49,020 bases of DNA from Candidatus Muproteobacteria bacterium (GTDB lineage: Bacteria; Pseudomonadota; Gammaproteobacteria; Acidiferrobacterales; Sulfurifustaceae): positions 1-49,020 of the forward strand of contig DAIDLH010000028.1 of NCBI GenBank assembly GCA_027449605.1. Direction: 5' to 3'. Numbering within the stretch: the stretch's first letter is position 1; every line of letters starts with the position of its first letter. Below, one piece after another: positions 30,606 through 38,904 of the stretch. The notes under the pieces were generated by a model, which saw only the letters and a list, made by a program, of their open reading frames with translations, did not search any database and was not told the DNA's origin. A program made the position numbers and the translations under genes.

Positions 30606-31688
30606 TCACCGTATCTTGAGCGTCGCCAGTCCGATCAGCACCAGAATCAGCGAGATGATCCAGAAACGCACGATCACCCGCGGCTCGGGCCAGCCTTTCA
30701 GTTCGAAATGGTGATGCAGCGGCGCCATGCGAAAGATGCGCTTGCCGGTGAGTTTGAACGACGCCACCTGCAGCATCACCGACACCGTCTCCATCACGAA
30801 CACGCCGCCCATGACGAACAGCACGATTTCCTGGCGCACCGACACGGCGACGGTGCCGAGCGCCGCGCCCAGCGCCAGCGCGCCGATGTCGCCCATGAAT
30901 ACCATCGCTGGATAGGTGTTGAACCAGAGAAATCCGAGACCGGCGCCGACGATGGCGCCGCAGAACACGAGCACCTCGCCGGCCCCGGCGATGTAGGGGA
31001 AGCCGAGGTACGCGGAAAACTTGAGATGCCCCATGACGTAGGCAAATATGCCGAGCGCACCGGCGACCATGACCGTCGGCAAGATCGCCAGGCCGTCGAG
31101 GCCGTCGGTGAGGTTCACCGCGTTGCTCGAACCGACGATGACGAAGTAAGCGAGCAGGATGTACAGCGGACCGAGCGGGATGATGACGTTCTTGAACACC
31201 GGCACGATGAGCGCGGTCTCGGCCGAACTCTTGGCGGTGTAGTAGAGGAACAGCGCCGCGCCGAGGCCTGCGACCGTCTGCCAGAAGAACTTGGACCGGG
31301 CGCCGATGCCGCGCGGGTCCTTGTTGATGATCTTCTTGTAATCGTCCACCCAGCCGATGGCGCCGAAAGCGGCGGTGGTGAACAGCACCGCCCACACGAA
31401 GCGGTTGGAAAGATCCGCCCACAGCAGCGTGGCGATGAACACGGCAATGAGAATCATCGCCCCGCCCATGGTCGGCGTGCCGGCCTTGGACAGGTGGCTT
31501 TGCGGTCCGTCCTTGCGCACGGTCTGGCCGAGCTGGCGGTGGCCGAGGCGGCGGATCACCGCCGGGCCGATCCAGAAACTGATCACGAGCGCCGTCAGCA
31601 CGCCGAGAATCCCGCGCAGCGTGAGATAGCGGAAGACGTTGAAGAACGTCATTTCATGCGCGAGTCGTTCGAAGAGGTAGAACAGCAC
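30606..31688 (-). CDS. mraY: Phospho-N-acetylmuramoyl-pentapeptide transferase
   Basis: This integral membrane enzyme makes lipid I from UDP-MurNAc-pentapeptide and undecaprenyl phosphate (360 residues, about ten membrane segments). Catalytic and metal motifs are [20 protein letters not shown] and [26 protein letters not shown] sits near the C-terminus. The start is a GTG (31688) directly following the murF TAG. A repeat separates it from murD downstream. Confidence 0.97.
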   Translation of the reverse strand: MLFYLFERLAHEMTFFNVFRYLTLRGILGVLTALVISFWIGPAVIRRLGHRQLGQTVRKDGPQSHLSKAGTPTMGGAMILIAVFIATLLWADLSNRFVWAVLFTTAAFGAIGWVDDYKKIINKDPRGIGARSKFFWQTVAGLGAALFLYYTAKSSAETALIVPVFKNVIIPLGPLYILLAYFVIVGSSNAVNLTDGLDGLAILPTVMVAGALGIFAYVMGHLKFSAYLGFPYIAGAGEVLVFCGAIVGAGLGFLWFNTYPAMVFMGDIGALALGAALGTVAVSVRQEIVLFVMGGVFVMETVSVMLQVASFKLTGKRIFRMAPLHHHFELKGWPEPRVIVRFWIISLILVLIGLATLKIR

Positions 31689-33062
31689 CTAACGGTCCTC
31701 CCCGGTTTCGGCCCCGGCCGGCGTCTGGCGGGTGATGCCGGCGACGATCCGTTCCATGCGCATGAGCCGCGAGCCCTTGACGAGCACCGTCATTTCCGCG
31801 TGCAGGCAATCCTGCAGCGCCTCGATCAGCGCCTCGGGCGTCTCGAAATGGCGCGCGCCCTTGCCGAACGCGGCCACGGCGATGCGGGCCAGATCGCCCA
31901 CGGCGTACAGGCGCTGCACGCCGACGCGGCTGGCGAGCTCGCCGACGCGATAATGGATATCGGGCGCGGCCGCGCCGAGTTCGCCCATGTCGCCCAGGAC
32001 CAGAACGCGCTCGCCGGAAAATTCCCGCAGCACCTGGAGTCCCGCCGCAACCGAGGCGGGATTGGCGTTGTAGGTGTCGTCGATGACGCGCGCGCCGCTG
32101 ATGCCGCGCTTCACCTCCAGACGCCCGGACACGGTGCGCAGTTTTTCGAGGCCGGTCTTCACATGATCGAGCGACGCGCCGGCGGCCAGCGCCGCGCCGG
32201 TCGCGGCCAGCGTGTTCATGACGTTGTGTCTTCCGAGCAGCGGTACGCGCATGTCGATGTCCCCGTGAGTGGTGGTTTTGAGATGAATGGTGCTGCCCGT
32301 GTCGGTGTGCCGGTACTCCGCGCTCACGTCAGCCGGGCGGTCGAGTCCGAAGGTCAGGCAGCGGCGCGATCCGGCCAGTCCCTTCCACAACAAGAAATAC
32401 GCATCGTCGGCGTTGAGCACCGCGACGCCGTCGGCGGCGAGGCCGGTGAAAATCTCGCCCTTGGCGCGCGCCACGTCCCCGACCGTGCCGACGCCGGCGA
32501 GGTGCGCCTCGGCGGCGTTGTTGATCAGCGCGATGGTGGGTCGCGTCAGGCGCGAGAGATACTCGATCTCGCCGGGATGGTTCATGCCCATCTCGATCAC
32601 GGCGTAACGGTGTTCCGCGCGCAGGCGCGCCAGCGTCAGCGGCACGCCGATGTCGTTGTTCAGATTGCCGCGCGTGACGCAGCCGGGACCGGTTTCGCCC
32701 AGGATCGCGCCGAGCATTTCCTTGACCGTGGTCTTGCCGTTGCTGCCGGTGACGGCGATCACGGGAATTTTCTTGAACTGGCCGCGCCAGAACGCGCCGA
32801 GACTCCCGAGCGCGAGCCGCGTGTCCGGCACGCGCACGTACGGCAGCAGCGTGTCCATGTCGTGCGCGAGCAGGGCGCCGGCCGCGCCGGCGTTGATGGC
32901 CTCGGCCAGGAAACTGTGTCCGTCGAAATGCTCGCCCTTGATCGCGACATAGAGATCGCCGCGCGCGAGCGCGCGCGTGTCGTGGCAAACGCCGGTGAAC
33001 ACCACGTCCTGACCCTTGAGCGGGGCATCGAGGACGTCGGCCAGGATCGAGAGCGACATCAC
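31689..33062 (-). CDS. murF: UDP-N-acetylmuramoyl-tripeptide-D-alanyl-D-alanine ligase
   Basis: This enzyme adds the D-Ala-D-Ala dipeptide to the UDP-tripeptide (457 residues). The ATP loop is AVTGSNGKTTVKEMLGAIL; GMNHPGEIEYLSRLTRPTIALI, DDTYNANPASV and LGDMGELG follow. The start reads GTGATG: the GTG at 33062 and ATG at 33059 both overlap the TGA of linker ORF C, and GGAGG lies 7 and 10 bases upstream respectively. Confidence 0.96.
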   Translation of the reverse strand: MMSLSILADVLDAPLKGQDVVFTGVCHDTRALARGDLYVAIKGEHFDGHSFLAEAINAGAAGALLAHDMDTLLPYVRVPDTRLALGSLGAFWRGQFKKIPVIAVTGSNGKTTVKEMLGAILGETGPGCVTRGNLNNDIGVPLTLARLRAEHRYAVIEMGMNHPGEIEYLSRLTRPTIALINNAAEAHLAGVGTVGDVARAKGEIFTGLAADGVAVLNADDAYFLLWKGLAGSRRCLTFGLDRPADVSAEYRHTDTGSTIHLKTTTHGDIDMRVPLLGRHNVMNTLAATGAALAAGASLDHVKTGLEKLRTVSGRLEVKRGISGARVIDDTYNANPASVAAGLQVLREFSGERVLVLGDMGELGAAAPDIHYRVGELASRVGVQRLYAVGDLARIAVAAFGKGARHFETPEALIEALQDCLHAEMTVLVKGSRLMRMERIVAGITRQTPAGAETGEDR

Positions 33063-33310
33063 GCGTCCGCCTCCGATAATTTGTCGTTACACCTGAACGC
33101 CCGTTGTCGGCGTCTGACGGCATTCGCGGCCGTTCGCGTCCCCACTACGTGGGGGGCGCCCCGGAGCGTCGCCCGAGGGACCCGCGAAGCGGGATCGGGC
33201 AGCGGAGGGGACGCCAACGACCGCATGCGGGGCGCCTGCATCCCGCGCAGCGGTCGCATCCCCGGAGGGGCCCCTGCTCCGCGCTGCGCGGTCGCCTGCT
33301 CCCTGCTCAT
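33059..33310 (-). CDS. Linker ORF C between murE and murF (83 codons)
   Basis: The ATG overlaps the murE stop (ATGA) and the TGA overlaps the murF start codons. The peptide begins MSREQATAQRGAG and ends DKLSEADA, whose codons carry the murF SD. It is much longer than linkers A and B because the internal repeat is expanded, yet the frame remains open over 252 bases. It is rich in Arg, Pro and Ala with no domain I recognise. Either translation of the linker is maintained, or the repeat is built so that it rarely holds stops in this frame. Confidence 0.45.
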   Translation of the reverse strand: MSREQATAQRGAGAPPGMRPLRGMQAPRMRSLASPPLPDPASRVPRATLRGAPHVVGTRTAANAVRRRQRAFRCNDKLSEADA

Positions 33311-33323
33311 GCCGCCCCCTCCA
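33106..33323 (-). repeat. Intergenic repeat, expanded copy C
   Basis: This 218-base copy at the murE/murF junction has the same end blocks as copies A and B, with an extra 138 bases (46 codons) relative to copy A. The extra part contains several GC-rich stems, such as CCCGCTTCGCGGG-like and CCCACTACGTGGGG arms, and a second GGTCGCATCCCC block. It looks like a partial duplication or nested insertion of the same element. Confidence 0.8.
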
Positions 33324-34773
33324 ATAGTTCCCGCACCGCGTCGCGGTCGCTGTAGGGCAGGCGGGTATCGCCCACCTGCTGGTAATCCTCGTGCCCCTTG
33401 CCGGCGACGAGCACGATGTCGCCTTCGCCCGCGTGACGCACCGCCTCGGCGATCGCGCGCTTCCGCTCGCGGATGATTTTGGGCGACGTGCGCATCCCGC
33501 CGAGTATGTCGGCGATGATGTCGTCGCCCGATTCGTGCCGCGGGTTGTCGTCGGTCAGCACCACGCTGTCCGCCAGCCGCTCGGCGATCCCGCCCATCAA
33601 CGGACGCTTGCCGCGGTCGCGGTCGCCGCCGCAGCCGAAAACGCACCAGAGCCTGCCGCGCGTGTGCTCGCGCAGCGCCAGCAGGACTTTTTCCAGCGCA
33701 TCCGGCGTGTGCGCGTAATCGATCACCACCAGCGGCAGTCCGCGCGCGCCGCCGAAACGCTCCACGCGTCCCGCGGGCGCGTGCGCACCGGAGAGCCGCG
33801 CCACCGCCTCGTCGAGCCTGATGCCGAGCGCCAGCAGGGTGGCGAGCACGGCAAGCAGGTTGCTGGCGTTGAAACGGCCGATCAGCGGGCTGCGCAGTTC
33901 GGCTTCACCCTCGGGCGTCGCGACGCGCAACCACAGTCCGTCCGGCAGCGGCTGCACCTCGCGCGCGCGCACGTCGCCGCCGTCGAGACCGTAACTCAGC
34001 GCCGTGACGCGCGTATCGAGAGTCCCGAGAAGATCCCGGCCGAACTCGTCGTCGTGGTTGATCACGGCGTGCTTGAGTCCTTCCATCGCGAACAGGCCGG
34101 CCTTGGCCTTGCCATAGGCGTCCATGCTGCCGTGGTAATCGAGATGATCGCGCGTCAGATTGGTGAACACGGCGACGCCGAAAACGACGCCGTTCACACG
34201 CCCCTGCTCGAGTGCGTGCGAGGATACTTCCATCGCCACCCGCGTCGCCCCCTGCGCGGCGAATTCCGTCAGCAGGCGCTGCACCGTCATGGCATCGGGC
34301 GTGGTGTGCATCGACACGTCGAGCGCGCCGGGGAAACCGTAACCGAGCGTGCCGATCACCGCGCAGCGCCGCGGCGGCCAGTCGAGCGCCTGTGCCAGCA
34401 GTTGCGTGCAGGTGGTCTTGCCGTTGGTGCCGGTGACGCCGATCACCACCAGCCGGCGCGACGGCGAGCCGTAAAAACGATCCGCGATGATGCCGATCCG
34501 GTGGCGCAATCCGGAAACGCCGAACACCGGCACCGGCGCGGCGCGCGGGTCGAAGCCGTCGCCGGTTTCGTACACGACCGCGCAGGCGCCCGCCGCCACC
34601 GCGTCGCCGATGAAATCGCGGCCGTCCGTCATCATGCCCGGCACCGCCAGGAACAGATCGCCCGGCCGCACGCGCCGGCTGTCCGTCTGCAGGCCGCGCA
34701 CCTCGCGGTTCGCCACGCCCGGCACGCGGGCGATCCCGTCGAGCAGTTCGCGCAATGGACGGATTCCGGTCAT
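33307..34773 (-). CDS. murE: UDP-N-acetylmuramoyl-tripeptide synthetase MurE
   Basis: This enzyme adds meso-diaminopimelate to UDP-MurNAc-dipeptide (488 residues). It shows the ATP loop GVTGTNGKTTCTQLL, AMEVSSHALEQGRV, NLTRDHLDYHG and DYAHTPDALEKVL. The DNPRHE motif marks a DAP-adding enzyme, not a lysine one. The start at 34773 overlaps the ftsI stop (ATGA). The C-terminal LLEGAA codons contain the GGAGG that precedes linker ORF C. Confidence 0.97.
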   Translation of the reverse strand: MTGIRPLRELLDGIARVPGVANREVRGLQTDSRRVRPGDLFLAVPGMMTDGRDFIGDAVAAGACAVVYETGDGFDPRAAPVPVFGVSGLRHRIGIIADRFYGSPSRRLVVIGVTGTNGKTTCTQLLAQALDWPPRRCAVIGTLGYGFPGALDVSMHTTPDAMTVQRLLTEFAAQGATRVAMEVSSHALEQGRVNGVVFGVAVFTNLTRDHLDYHGSMDAYGKAKAGLFAMEGLKHAVINHDDEFGRDLLGTLDTRVTALSYGLDGGDVRAREVQPLPDGLWLRVATPEGEAELRSPLIGRFNASNLLAVLATLLALGIRLDEAVARLSGAHAPAGRVERFGGARGLPLVVIDYAHTPDALEKVLLALREHTRGRLWCVFGCGGDRDRGKRPLMGGIAERLADSVVLTDDNPRHESGDDIIADILGGMRTSPKIIRERKRAIAEAVRHAGEGDIVLVAGKGHEDYQQVGDTRLPYSDRDAVRELLEGAA

Positions 34774-36485
34774 TCGGCCACCCGCTCGCTTTTCACGGTC
34801 ATCAGTCGCGGCGACTGGCGCGGCGCGTCGGGCGGCACGTCGAGCAGCCGCAAGGCGCCGGTCATGACATGACCGAATACCGGCGCCGCAATCTCGCCGC
34901 CGTAGTAACCGCCGTGCGTCGGCTCGTCCACCGCCACCACCATCACCAGGCGCGGCGCGGAGGCCGGCGCGAAACCGGCGAACCAGGAAATGTATTTTTC
35001 CTCGGAGTAGCCGCTGGCGGTGAGCTTGCGTACCGTGCCGGTCTTGCCAGCCACGCGATAGTCGGCAACCTGGGCGGCCTTGCCGGTGCCGGCGTCGCTG
35101 ACCGCCAGCTCCAGCATCGATTGCAGGCGGCGCGCGGTGGTGACCGACATCACGCGCTCGCCTTGCGGCGGCGTGTCCGAATGCACCAGCGTTAGCGGCA
35201 GCGCCTCGCCGTCGTTGGCCAGCACCAGATAGGCGCGCGCCAATTGCAGCGGCGTGACGGAAATGCCGTAACCGAACGAAATGCTCGCTTGCTCGACCGG
35301 CACCCAGCGCGCCGGCGGCGTCAGCAGTCCCGGCACTTCGCCCGGCAGCCGCGCGCCAGTCGTCTGGCCGAAACCGACGTGGCGCAGCATTTCCCACAGG
35401 CTCGTCTTGTTCAACGCCAGCGCGATCTTGGAGGCGCCGACGTTGCTCGATTTCTCGATCACGCCCGCGACCGTGAGCACGCCGTAGTTGTGCACGTCGC
35501 GGATGGTGCGGTCCCCGATCTGCAGCGAGCCGGGCGTGGTGTCGATCACGGTGCCGGCGGAAAATTTTCCGCTCTCCAGCGCCGTCGCGATGGTGAACGG
35601 CTTGAGCGTGGAACCGGGCTCGAACATATCGGTGACGGCGCGGTTGCGGAACGTGCCGCTGTTCAGTCCGGCGCGATTGTTGGGATTGAAATCCGGCTCG
35701 TTGACCAGCGCCAGCACTTCGCCGGTGCGCGCATCCAGCACCACGGCGCTGCCGGCGCGCGCCTGGTGCTCGATCACCGCCGCCTTCAGTTCGCGATACG
35801 CCAGATACTGGATGCGGCGGTCGATGGACAGCATGAGATCCTTGCCCGGCTTGGGCAGCACCACGCTCTCGGCGACTTCCACGGCGTTGCCCTGCAGGTC
35901 GCGCAACAGCCGCTTGGCGCCCGGCACCGCGCGCAACCAGGAGTCGAAGGCGAGCTCGGCGCCTTCCTGGCCCTGATCGTCGACGTTGGTGAATCCGATC
36001 ACGTGACCGGCGACGGAACCGAGCGGGTAGTAGCGCCGGTACTCGCGGGCGAGCGCCACGCCCGGCACCTTGAGCGCCATCACGCGTTCCGCCAGCGCCG
36101 GCGGCACGTGCCGCTTGAGATACATGAACTCGCGCTCGTCATGCTTGCTGAGCAACTGGGTCAGTTCGCGCGTGCTCATGCCGAGCAGCGCGGCGAGGCG
36201 CGGCCATTGACGGCGTTGCTCAGCGAGGGTCGGCGGATGCGCCCACACCGAATCCACCGGGGTGCTCACCGCGAGCGGCGCGCCGTTGCGGTCGAGAATC
36301 ATGCCGCGGTGCGAGTTGTCCTTGACCAGGCGCGAATGCCGGGCGTTGCCCTGGCTTTGCAGGAAATCGGTGTTGAGCGCCTGCAGGTACACCGCGCGCG
36401 CCGCGAGCAGGATCATTCCGCCGAGAATACAGAGCAGCACGATGGCGTTGCGCACCGGGTAGCGGGTTTTGGCGCCGCGGCTCAT
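34770..36485 (-). CDS. ftsI: Septal peptidoglycan transpeptidase FtsI (PBP3)
   Basis: This class B penicillin-binding protein works with FtsW at the septum (571 residues). One N-terminal membrane segment (about 13-33) is followed by a pedestal domain and the transpeptidase. Active-site motifs are STLK (Ser292, Lys295), SSN (346-348) and KTGT (481-484). The start at 36485 overlaps the ftsL stop (ATGA), and the stop overlaps the murE start. Confidence 0.97.
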   Translation of the reverse strand: MSRGAKTRYPVRNAIVLLCILGGMILLAARAVYLQALNTDFLQSQGNARHSRLVKDNSHRGMILDRNGAPLAVSTPVDSVWAHPPTLAEQRRQWPRLAALLGMSTRELTQLLSKHDEREFMYLKRHVPPALAERVMALKVPGVALAREYRRYYPLGSVAGHVIGFTNVDDQGQEGAELAFDSWLRAVPGAKRLLRDLQGNAVEVAESVVLPKPGKDLMLSIDRRIQYLAYRELKAAVIEHQARAGSAVVLDARTGEVLALVNEPDFNPNNRAGLNSGTFRNRAVTDMFEPGSTLKPFTIATALESGKFSAGTVIDTTPGSLQIGDRTIRDVHNYGVLTVAGVIEKSSNVGASKIALALNKTSLWEMLRHVGFGQTTGARLPGEVPGLLTPPARWVPVEQASISFGYGISVTPLQLARAYLVLANDGEALPLTLVHSDTPPQGERVMSVTTARRLQSMLELAVSDAGTGKAAQVADYRVAGKTGTVRKLTASGYSEEKYISWFAGFAPASAPRLVMVVAVDEPTHGGYYGGEIAAPVFGHVMTGALRLLDVPPDAPRQSPRLMTVKSERVAE

Positions 36486-36760
36486 GGCGTGGCGTCCCGG
36501 GTGACCCGCACCACGCGGATATGCGCGGCGTCGGGCGTGTTCATGCCGAGACGGCTGCGCGCCATCGCCTCGACGCGCCGGTGCTGCGACCAGGCGCCTT
36601 CCTCGAGCAGCAGTTTGCCCCACTCGACGTTGAGCGCGTCGCGCTCCGCCTGGCGCGTCTGCAGCTCCGCGAACAGCTGACGGCTTTCATGCCGCGTCTG
36701 CACCACCGCAATCGAGATGACCATCACCACGGCGAGCAGCATGATCAGGCGCTTAGGCAT
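36482..36760 (-). CDS. ftsL: Cell division protein FtsL
   Basis: A small bitopic divisome protein (92 residues) with one membrane segment (about 4-20) and a periplasmic coiled coil (RHESRQLFAELQTRQAERDALN) that pairs with FtsB. The C-terminal SRLGMNTPDAAHIRVV resembles FtsL proteins. It overlaps the rsmH end by 8 bases and the ftsI start by 4. Confidence 0.93.
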   Translation of the reverse strand: MPKRLIMLLAVVMVISIAVVQTRHESRQLFAELQTRQAERDALNVEWGKLLLEEGAWSQHRRVEAMARSRLGMNTPDAAHIRVVRVTRDATP

Positions 36761-37703
36761 GAGCCACGCCCTCCGTCGTACGTTCGGCCACGCGCATCAC
36801 GGCGCTGCGAGCACGCGGGTTGCGATTGGCTTCGGCCTCACCGGCGCGAATCGCCTTGCCGATGGTATTCAATCGCGGACGGAACCGGTCGTGCCGCACC
36901 GGCAAATCCGGCGGCAGATCGTCGCCCCTGGTCTCGGTGCGCAGAAAATGTTTCACCATCCGATCTTCGAGCGAATGAAAACTGATCACGACCAGTCGTC
37001 CGCCCGCGGCGAGCAGACGAACCGCTTGCGGAAGCGTTTCCCGGAGTTCTTCCAGCTCGCGGTTGATGTGTATGCGGATCGCCTGAAACGTGCGCGTGGC
37101 CGGGTCCTTGTTTTTCTCCCGTGTCGGCACCGCGCGCGAAACGATTTCCGCCAGACGTCGCGTCGTGGTGATCGGCTCTACCTCACGCTCGTTCACGATC
37201 GCGCGTGCGATGCGCCGGGCAAAACGCTCTTCGCCGTATTCGTGGATAATCCGCGCGATTTCATTTTCTTCGGCGCGATTGATCCATTCGGCGGCGGATT
37301 CACCCGTGCACGGATCCATGCGCATGTCGAGATTTCCCTCGGCGCGAAAACTGAAACCGCGACGCGCGTCGTCGAGTTGCGGCGACGACACGCCGAGATC
37401 GAAAATAATCCCGTTGATTTTTCCGGCCAGACCGAAGCTGTCGATCGTGCGCGCCAGGAGCGAAAACGGTCCTTGGGTGATTTTCGCGCGCGCGTCCGCT
37501 CCGAATTTTCGGCGCGCATCCTCGCAGGCCTGCGGATCGCGGTCGAACATCAGCAGTTGTCCGTGCGTCCCCAGTCGTTTCAAAATTTCCTGCGCGTGCC
37601 CGCCTCGTCCGTAAGTGGCATCGACATAAACTCCGTCATCCTTCAGCTGCAGTGCCTGCAACGCCTCCTCCAGCAGTACCGGAACGTGGTGATGTTCATT
37701 CAC
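36753..37703 (-). CDS. rsmH: 16S rRNA m4C1402 methyltransferase RsmH
   Basis: This enzyme methylates N4 of C1402 in the decoding centre of 16S rRNA (316 residues). The SAM motif YVDATYGRGGHAQEIL, IIFDLGVSSPQLDDARRGFSF, and the late VISFHSLEDRMVKHFLR are characteristic. The start is GTG (37703), 9 bases after the mraZ stop. It overlaps ftsL at its end. Confidence 0.96.
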   Translation of the reverse strand: MNEHHHVPVLLEEALQALQLKDDGVYVDATYGRGGHAQEILKRLGTHGQLLMFDRDPQACEDARRKFGADARAKITQGPFSLLARTIDSFGLAGKINGIIFDLGVSSPQLDDARRGFSFRAEGNLDMRMDPCTGESAAEWINRAEENEIARIIHEYGEERFARRIARAIVNEREVEPITTTRRLAEIVSRAVPTREKNKDPATRTFQAIRIHINRELEELRETLPQAVRLLAAGGRLVVISFHSLEDRMVKHFLRTETRGDDLPPDLPVRHDRFRPRLNTIGKAIRAGEAEANRNPRARSAVMRVAERTTEGVAHA

Positions 37704-37712
37704 GCGTTCTCT

Positions 37713-38168
37713 CTAAAGCGAGAACGATTCGAGATCCGGCGGCAGCTTGCCGTCGTCCTCGCCTTCGCTCTCGAGCCATTCGGCACGACGCGCGTTCCAC
37801 GCGCCGTCGTCCCAGATTTCGAATTTGTTTCCCTGCCCGATCAGCATGACGTCTTTGTTCAGACCGGCGAACTCGCGCAGCGGCGGCGACAGGAGGATGC
37901 GGCCGTTGCCGTCGAGTTCGCACTCGGTGGCATGACCGACCAGCAGGCGCTGCAGCTTGCGCGTCTGCTTGTTGAAGCTCGACAGCTTCATGATCTTGCG
38001 CTCGATCTCCTCCCACTCCGGCTGCGGGTACAGCAGCAGGCAATGATCGCGGTCGACGGTGAGCACCATCTGGCCGCTGCACACGCGCGTGAGTTGTTCG
38101 CGATAGCGCGTCGGGATCGACATGCGACCCTTGCTGTCCAGCGTCACGGCGTTGACACCACGAAACAT
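37713..38168 (-). CDS. mraZ: Transcriptional regulator MraZ
   Basis: This is the first gene of the dcw cluster: a ring-forming DNA-binding protein with two SpoVT/AbrB-like domains (151 residues). It shows the repeated DSKGRM.IPTRYRE and D.NGRILLSPPLRE motifs. In E. coli MraZ represses its own operon by binding GTGG/TGGG direct repeats; a five-fold array of such sites lies directly upstream here. A GGGGA SD overlaps the last repeat. Confidence 0.96.
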   Translation of the reverse strand: MFRGVNAVTLDSKGRMSIPTRYREQLTRVCSGQMVLTVDRDHCLLLYPQPEWEEIERKIMKLSSFNKQTRKLQRLLVGHATECELDGNGRILLSPPLREFAGLNKDVMLIGQGNKFEIWDDGAWNARRAEWLESEGEDDGKLPPDLESFSL

Positions 38169-38173
38169 TTTTC

Positions 38174-38218
38174 CCCGCTTTTTCCCGCTCTATTCCACAA
38201 AAAACCACAATTCACCAC
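38174..38218 (-). promoter_or_regulatory. MraZ operator: five 10-bp-spaced boxes
   Basis: On the minus strand GTGG occurs at 38218-38215, 38208-38205 and 38198-38195. The variants GCGGG and GCGGGG start at 38188 and 38178. All five are spaced exactly 10 bases apart, one helical turn, as needed for an MraZ ring to contact one DNA face. They lie between the promoter start point and the mraZ ATG. Confidence 0.85.
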
Positions 38219-38226
38219 TTAATGAC

Positions 38227-38256
38227 ACTATAGATAGCGATATAGAGGGGTGTCAA
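38227..38256 (-). promoter_or_regulatory. Sigma-70 promoter of the dcw cluster
   Basis: TTGACA (38256-38251) and TATAGT (38232-38227) with an 18-base spacer are close to consensus. The start point should be near 38220, just upstream of the MraZ box array. This is the only strong promoter I see for the whole cluster. Confidence 0.85.
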
Positions 38257-38447
38257 GCAAAAACTGTGAGTTCTGCAAAATTTCTTCTTTGCAGGTCAGC
38301 AGCTTAGGAATGGAAGCTGAATCAAACTGGGGTGAATCCACTGCGGCCGGCTTATTGAGCCAAATGCAATACCATTTGTCGGATAAATCGCAACTAAAAA
38401 ACTACAAAAGAAACATGAAATTACAAAATCATGTTAATGTAAAAAAA

Positions 38448-38817
38448 GGAGTCGGCCGATAAGCCGGGTTCTGTCGTGGACAGCCATTCATCTGGGACGC
38501 GCGTCGCCACGCGCCTCATGCGGCCTACCCGGGAACAGTGCGGGCAGCACTATCGTTCCCCTATTTGGCCTTACTCCGGGTGGGGCTTGCCCTGCCACGG
38601 GATGTTGCCACCCGTGCGGTGCGCTCTTACCGCACCATTTCACCCTTACCAGCCCGCCTGAAATAAATCAGCCGGGCTTCGGCGGTGTATTTTCTGTGGC
38701 GCTTTCCATCGGCTCACGCCGCCCAGGCGTTACCTGGCACCCTGCCCTGCGGAGCCCGGACTTTCCTCCACTCGACCGCGCGAACGTGGTCGGGCAGCGG
38801 CTGTCTGGCCAACTCCA
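38448..38817 (-). ncRNA. rnpB: RNase P RNA (type A)
   Basis: This is the catalytic RNA of RNase P, which matures tRNA 5' ends; about 370 nucleotides. Universally conserved blocks are visible on the minus strand: GAGGAAAGTCCGGGCTCC, CAGGGTGCCAGGTAACGCC, GGTAAGGGTGAAAT, GGTAAGAGCGCACCG, AAGGCCAAATAGGGG and ACAGAACCCGGCTTATCGG. The ends GGAGTTGGCC and GGCCGACTCC pair as helix P1, which fixes both boundaries. Seven T residues follow (38447-38441). The RNA is transcribed towards mraZ. Confidence 0.97.
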
Positions 38818-38823
38818 GGCGCC

Positions 38824-38831
38824 ATTATACC
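38824..38831 (-). promoter_or_regulatory. rnpB promoter (extended -10)
   Basis: TGGTATAAT: a perfect TATAAT (38829-38824) with an upstream TG makes an extended -10. It lies about 7 bases before the expected 5' end of the RNA. The -35 is poor, as extended -10 promoters tolerate. Confidence 0.75.
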
Positions 38832-38904
38832 AGTCGTGGATGATTCATTCTGAAAAGCTTTGCTTTGGGTGACGCTGAAATGAGATGGCGTGTTGATGTT
38901 GACT

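Noticed and set aside
26726-33323. Possibility that the three related repeats form a CRISPR array
   Set aside because: The copies are kilobases apart, differ in length and contain gene starts and stops; there are no spacers or cas genes.
30708-33476. Long plus-strand open frame (over 900 codons) opposite mraY and murF
   Set aside because: It lies antisense to two well-identified genes, is rich in His, Arg, Asp and Gly as expected from reversed GC-rich coding sequence, and shows no domain.
38250-38462. 70-codon plus-strand frame between mraZ and rnpB
   Set aside because: It covers the mraZ promoter edge and the rnpB terminator, is AT-rich without SD, and fits non-coding DNA.
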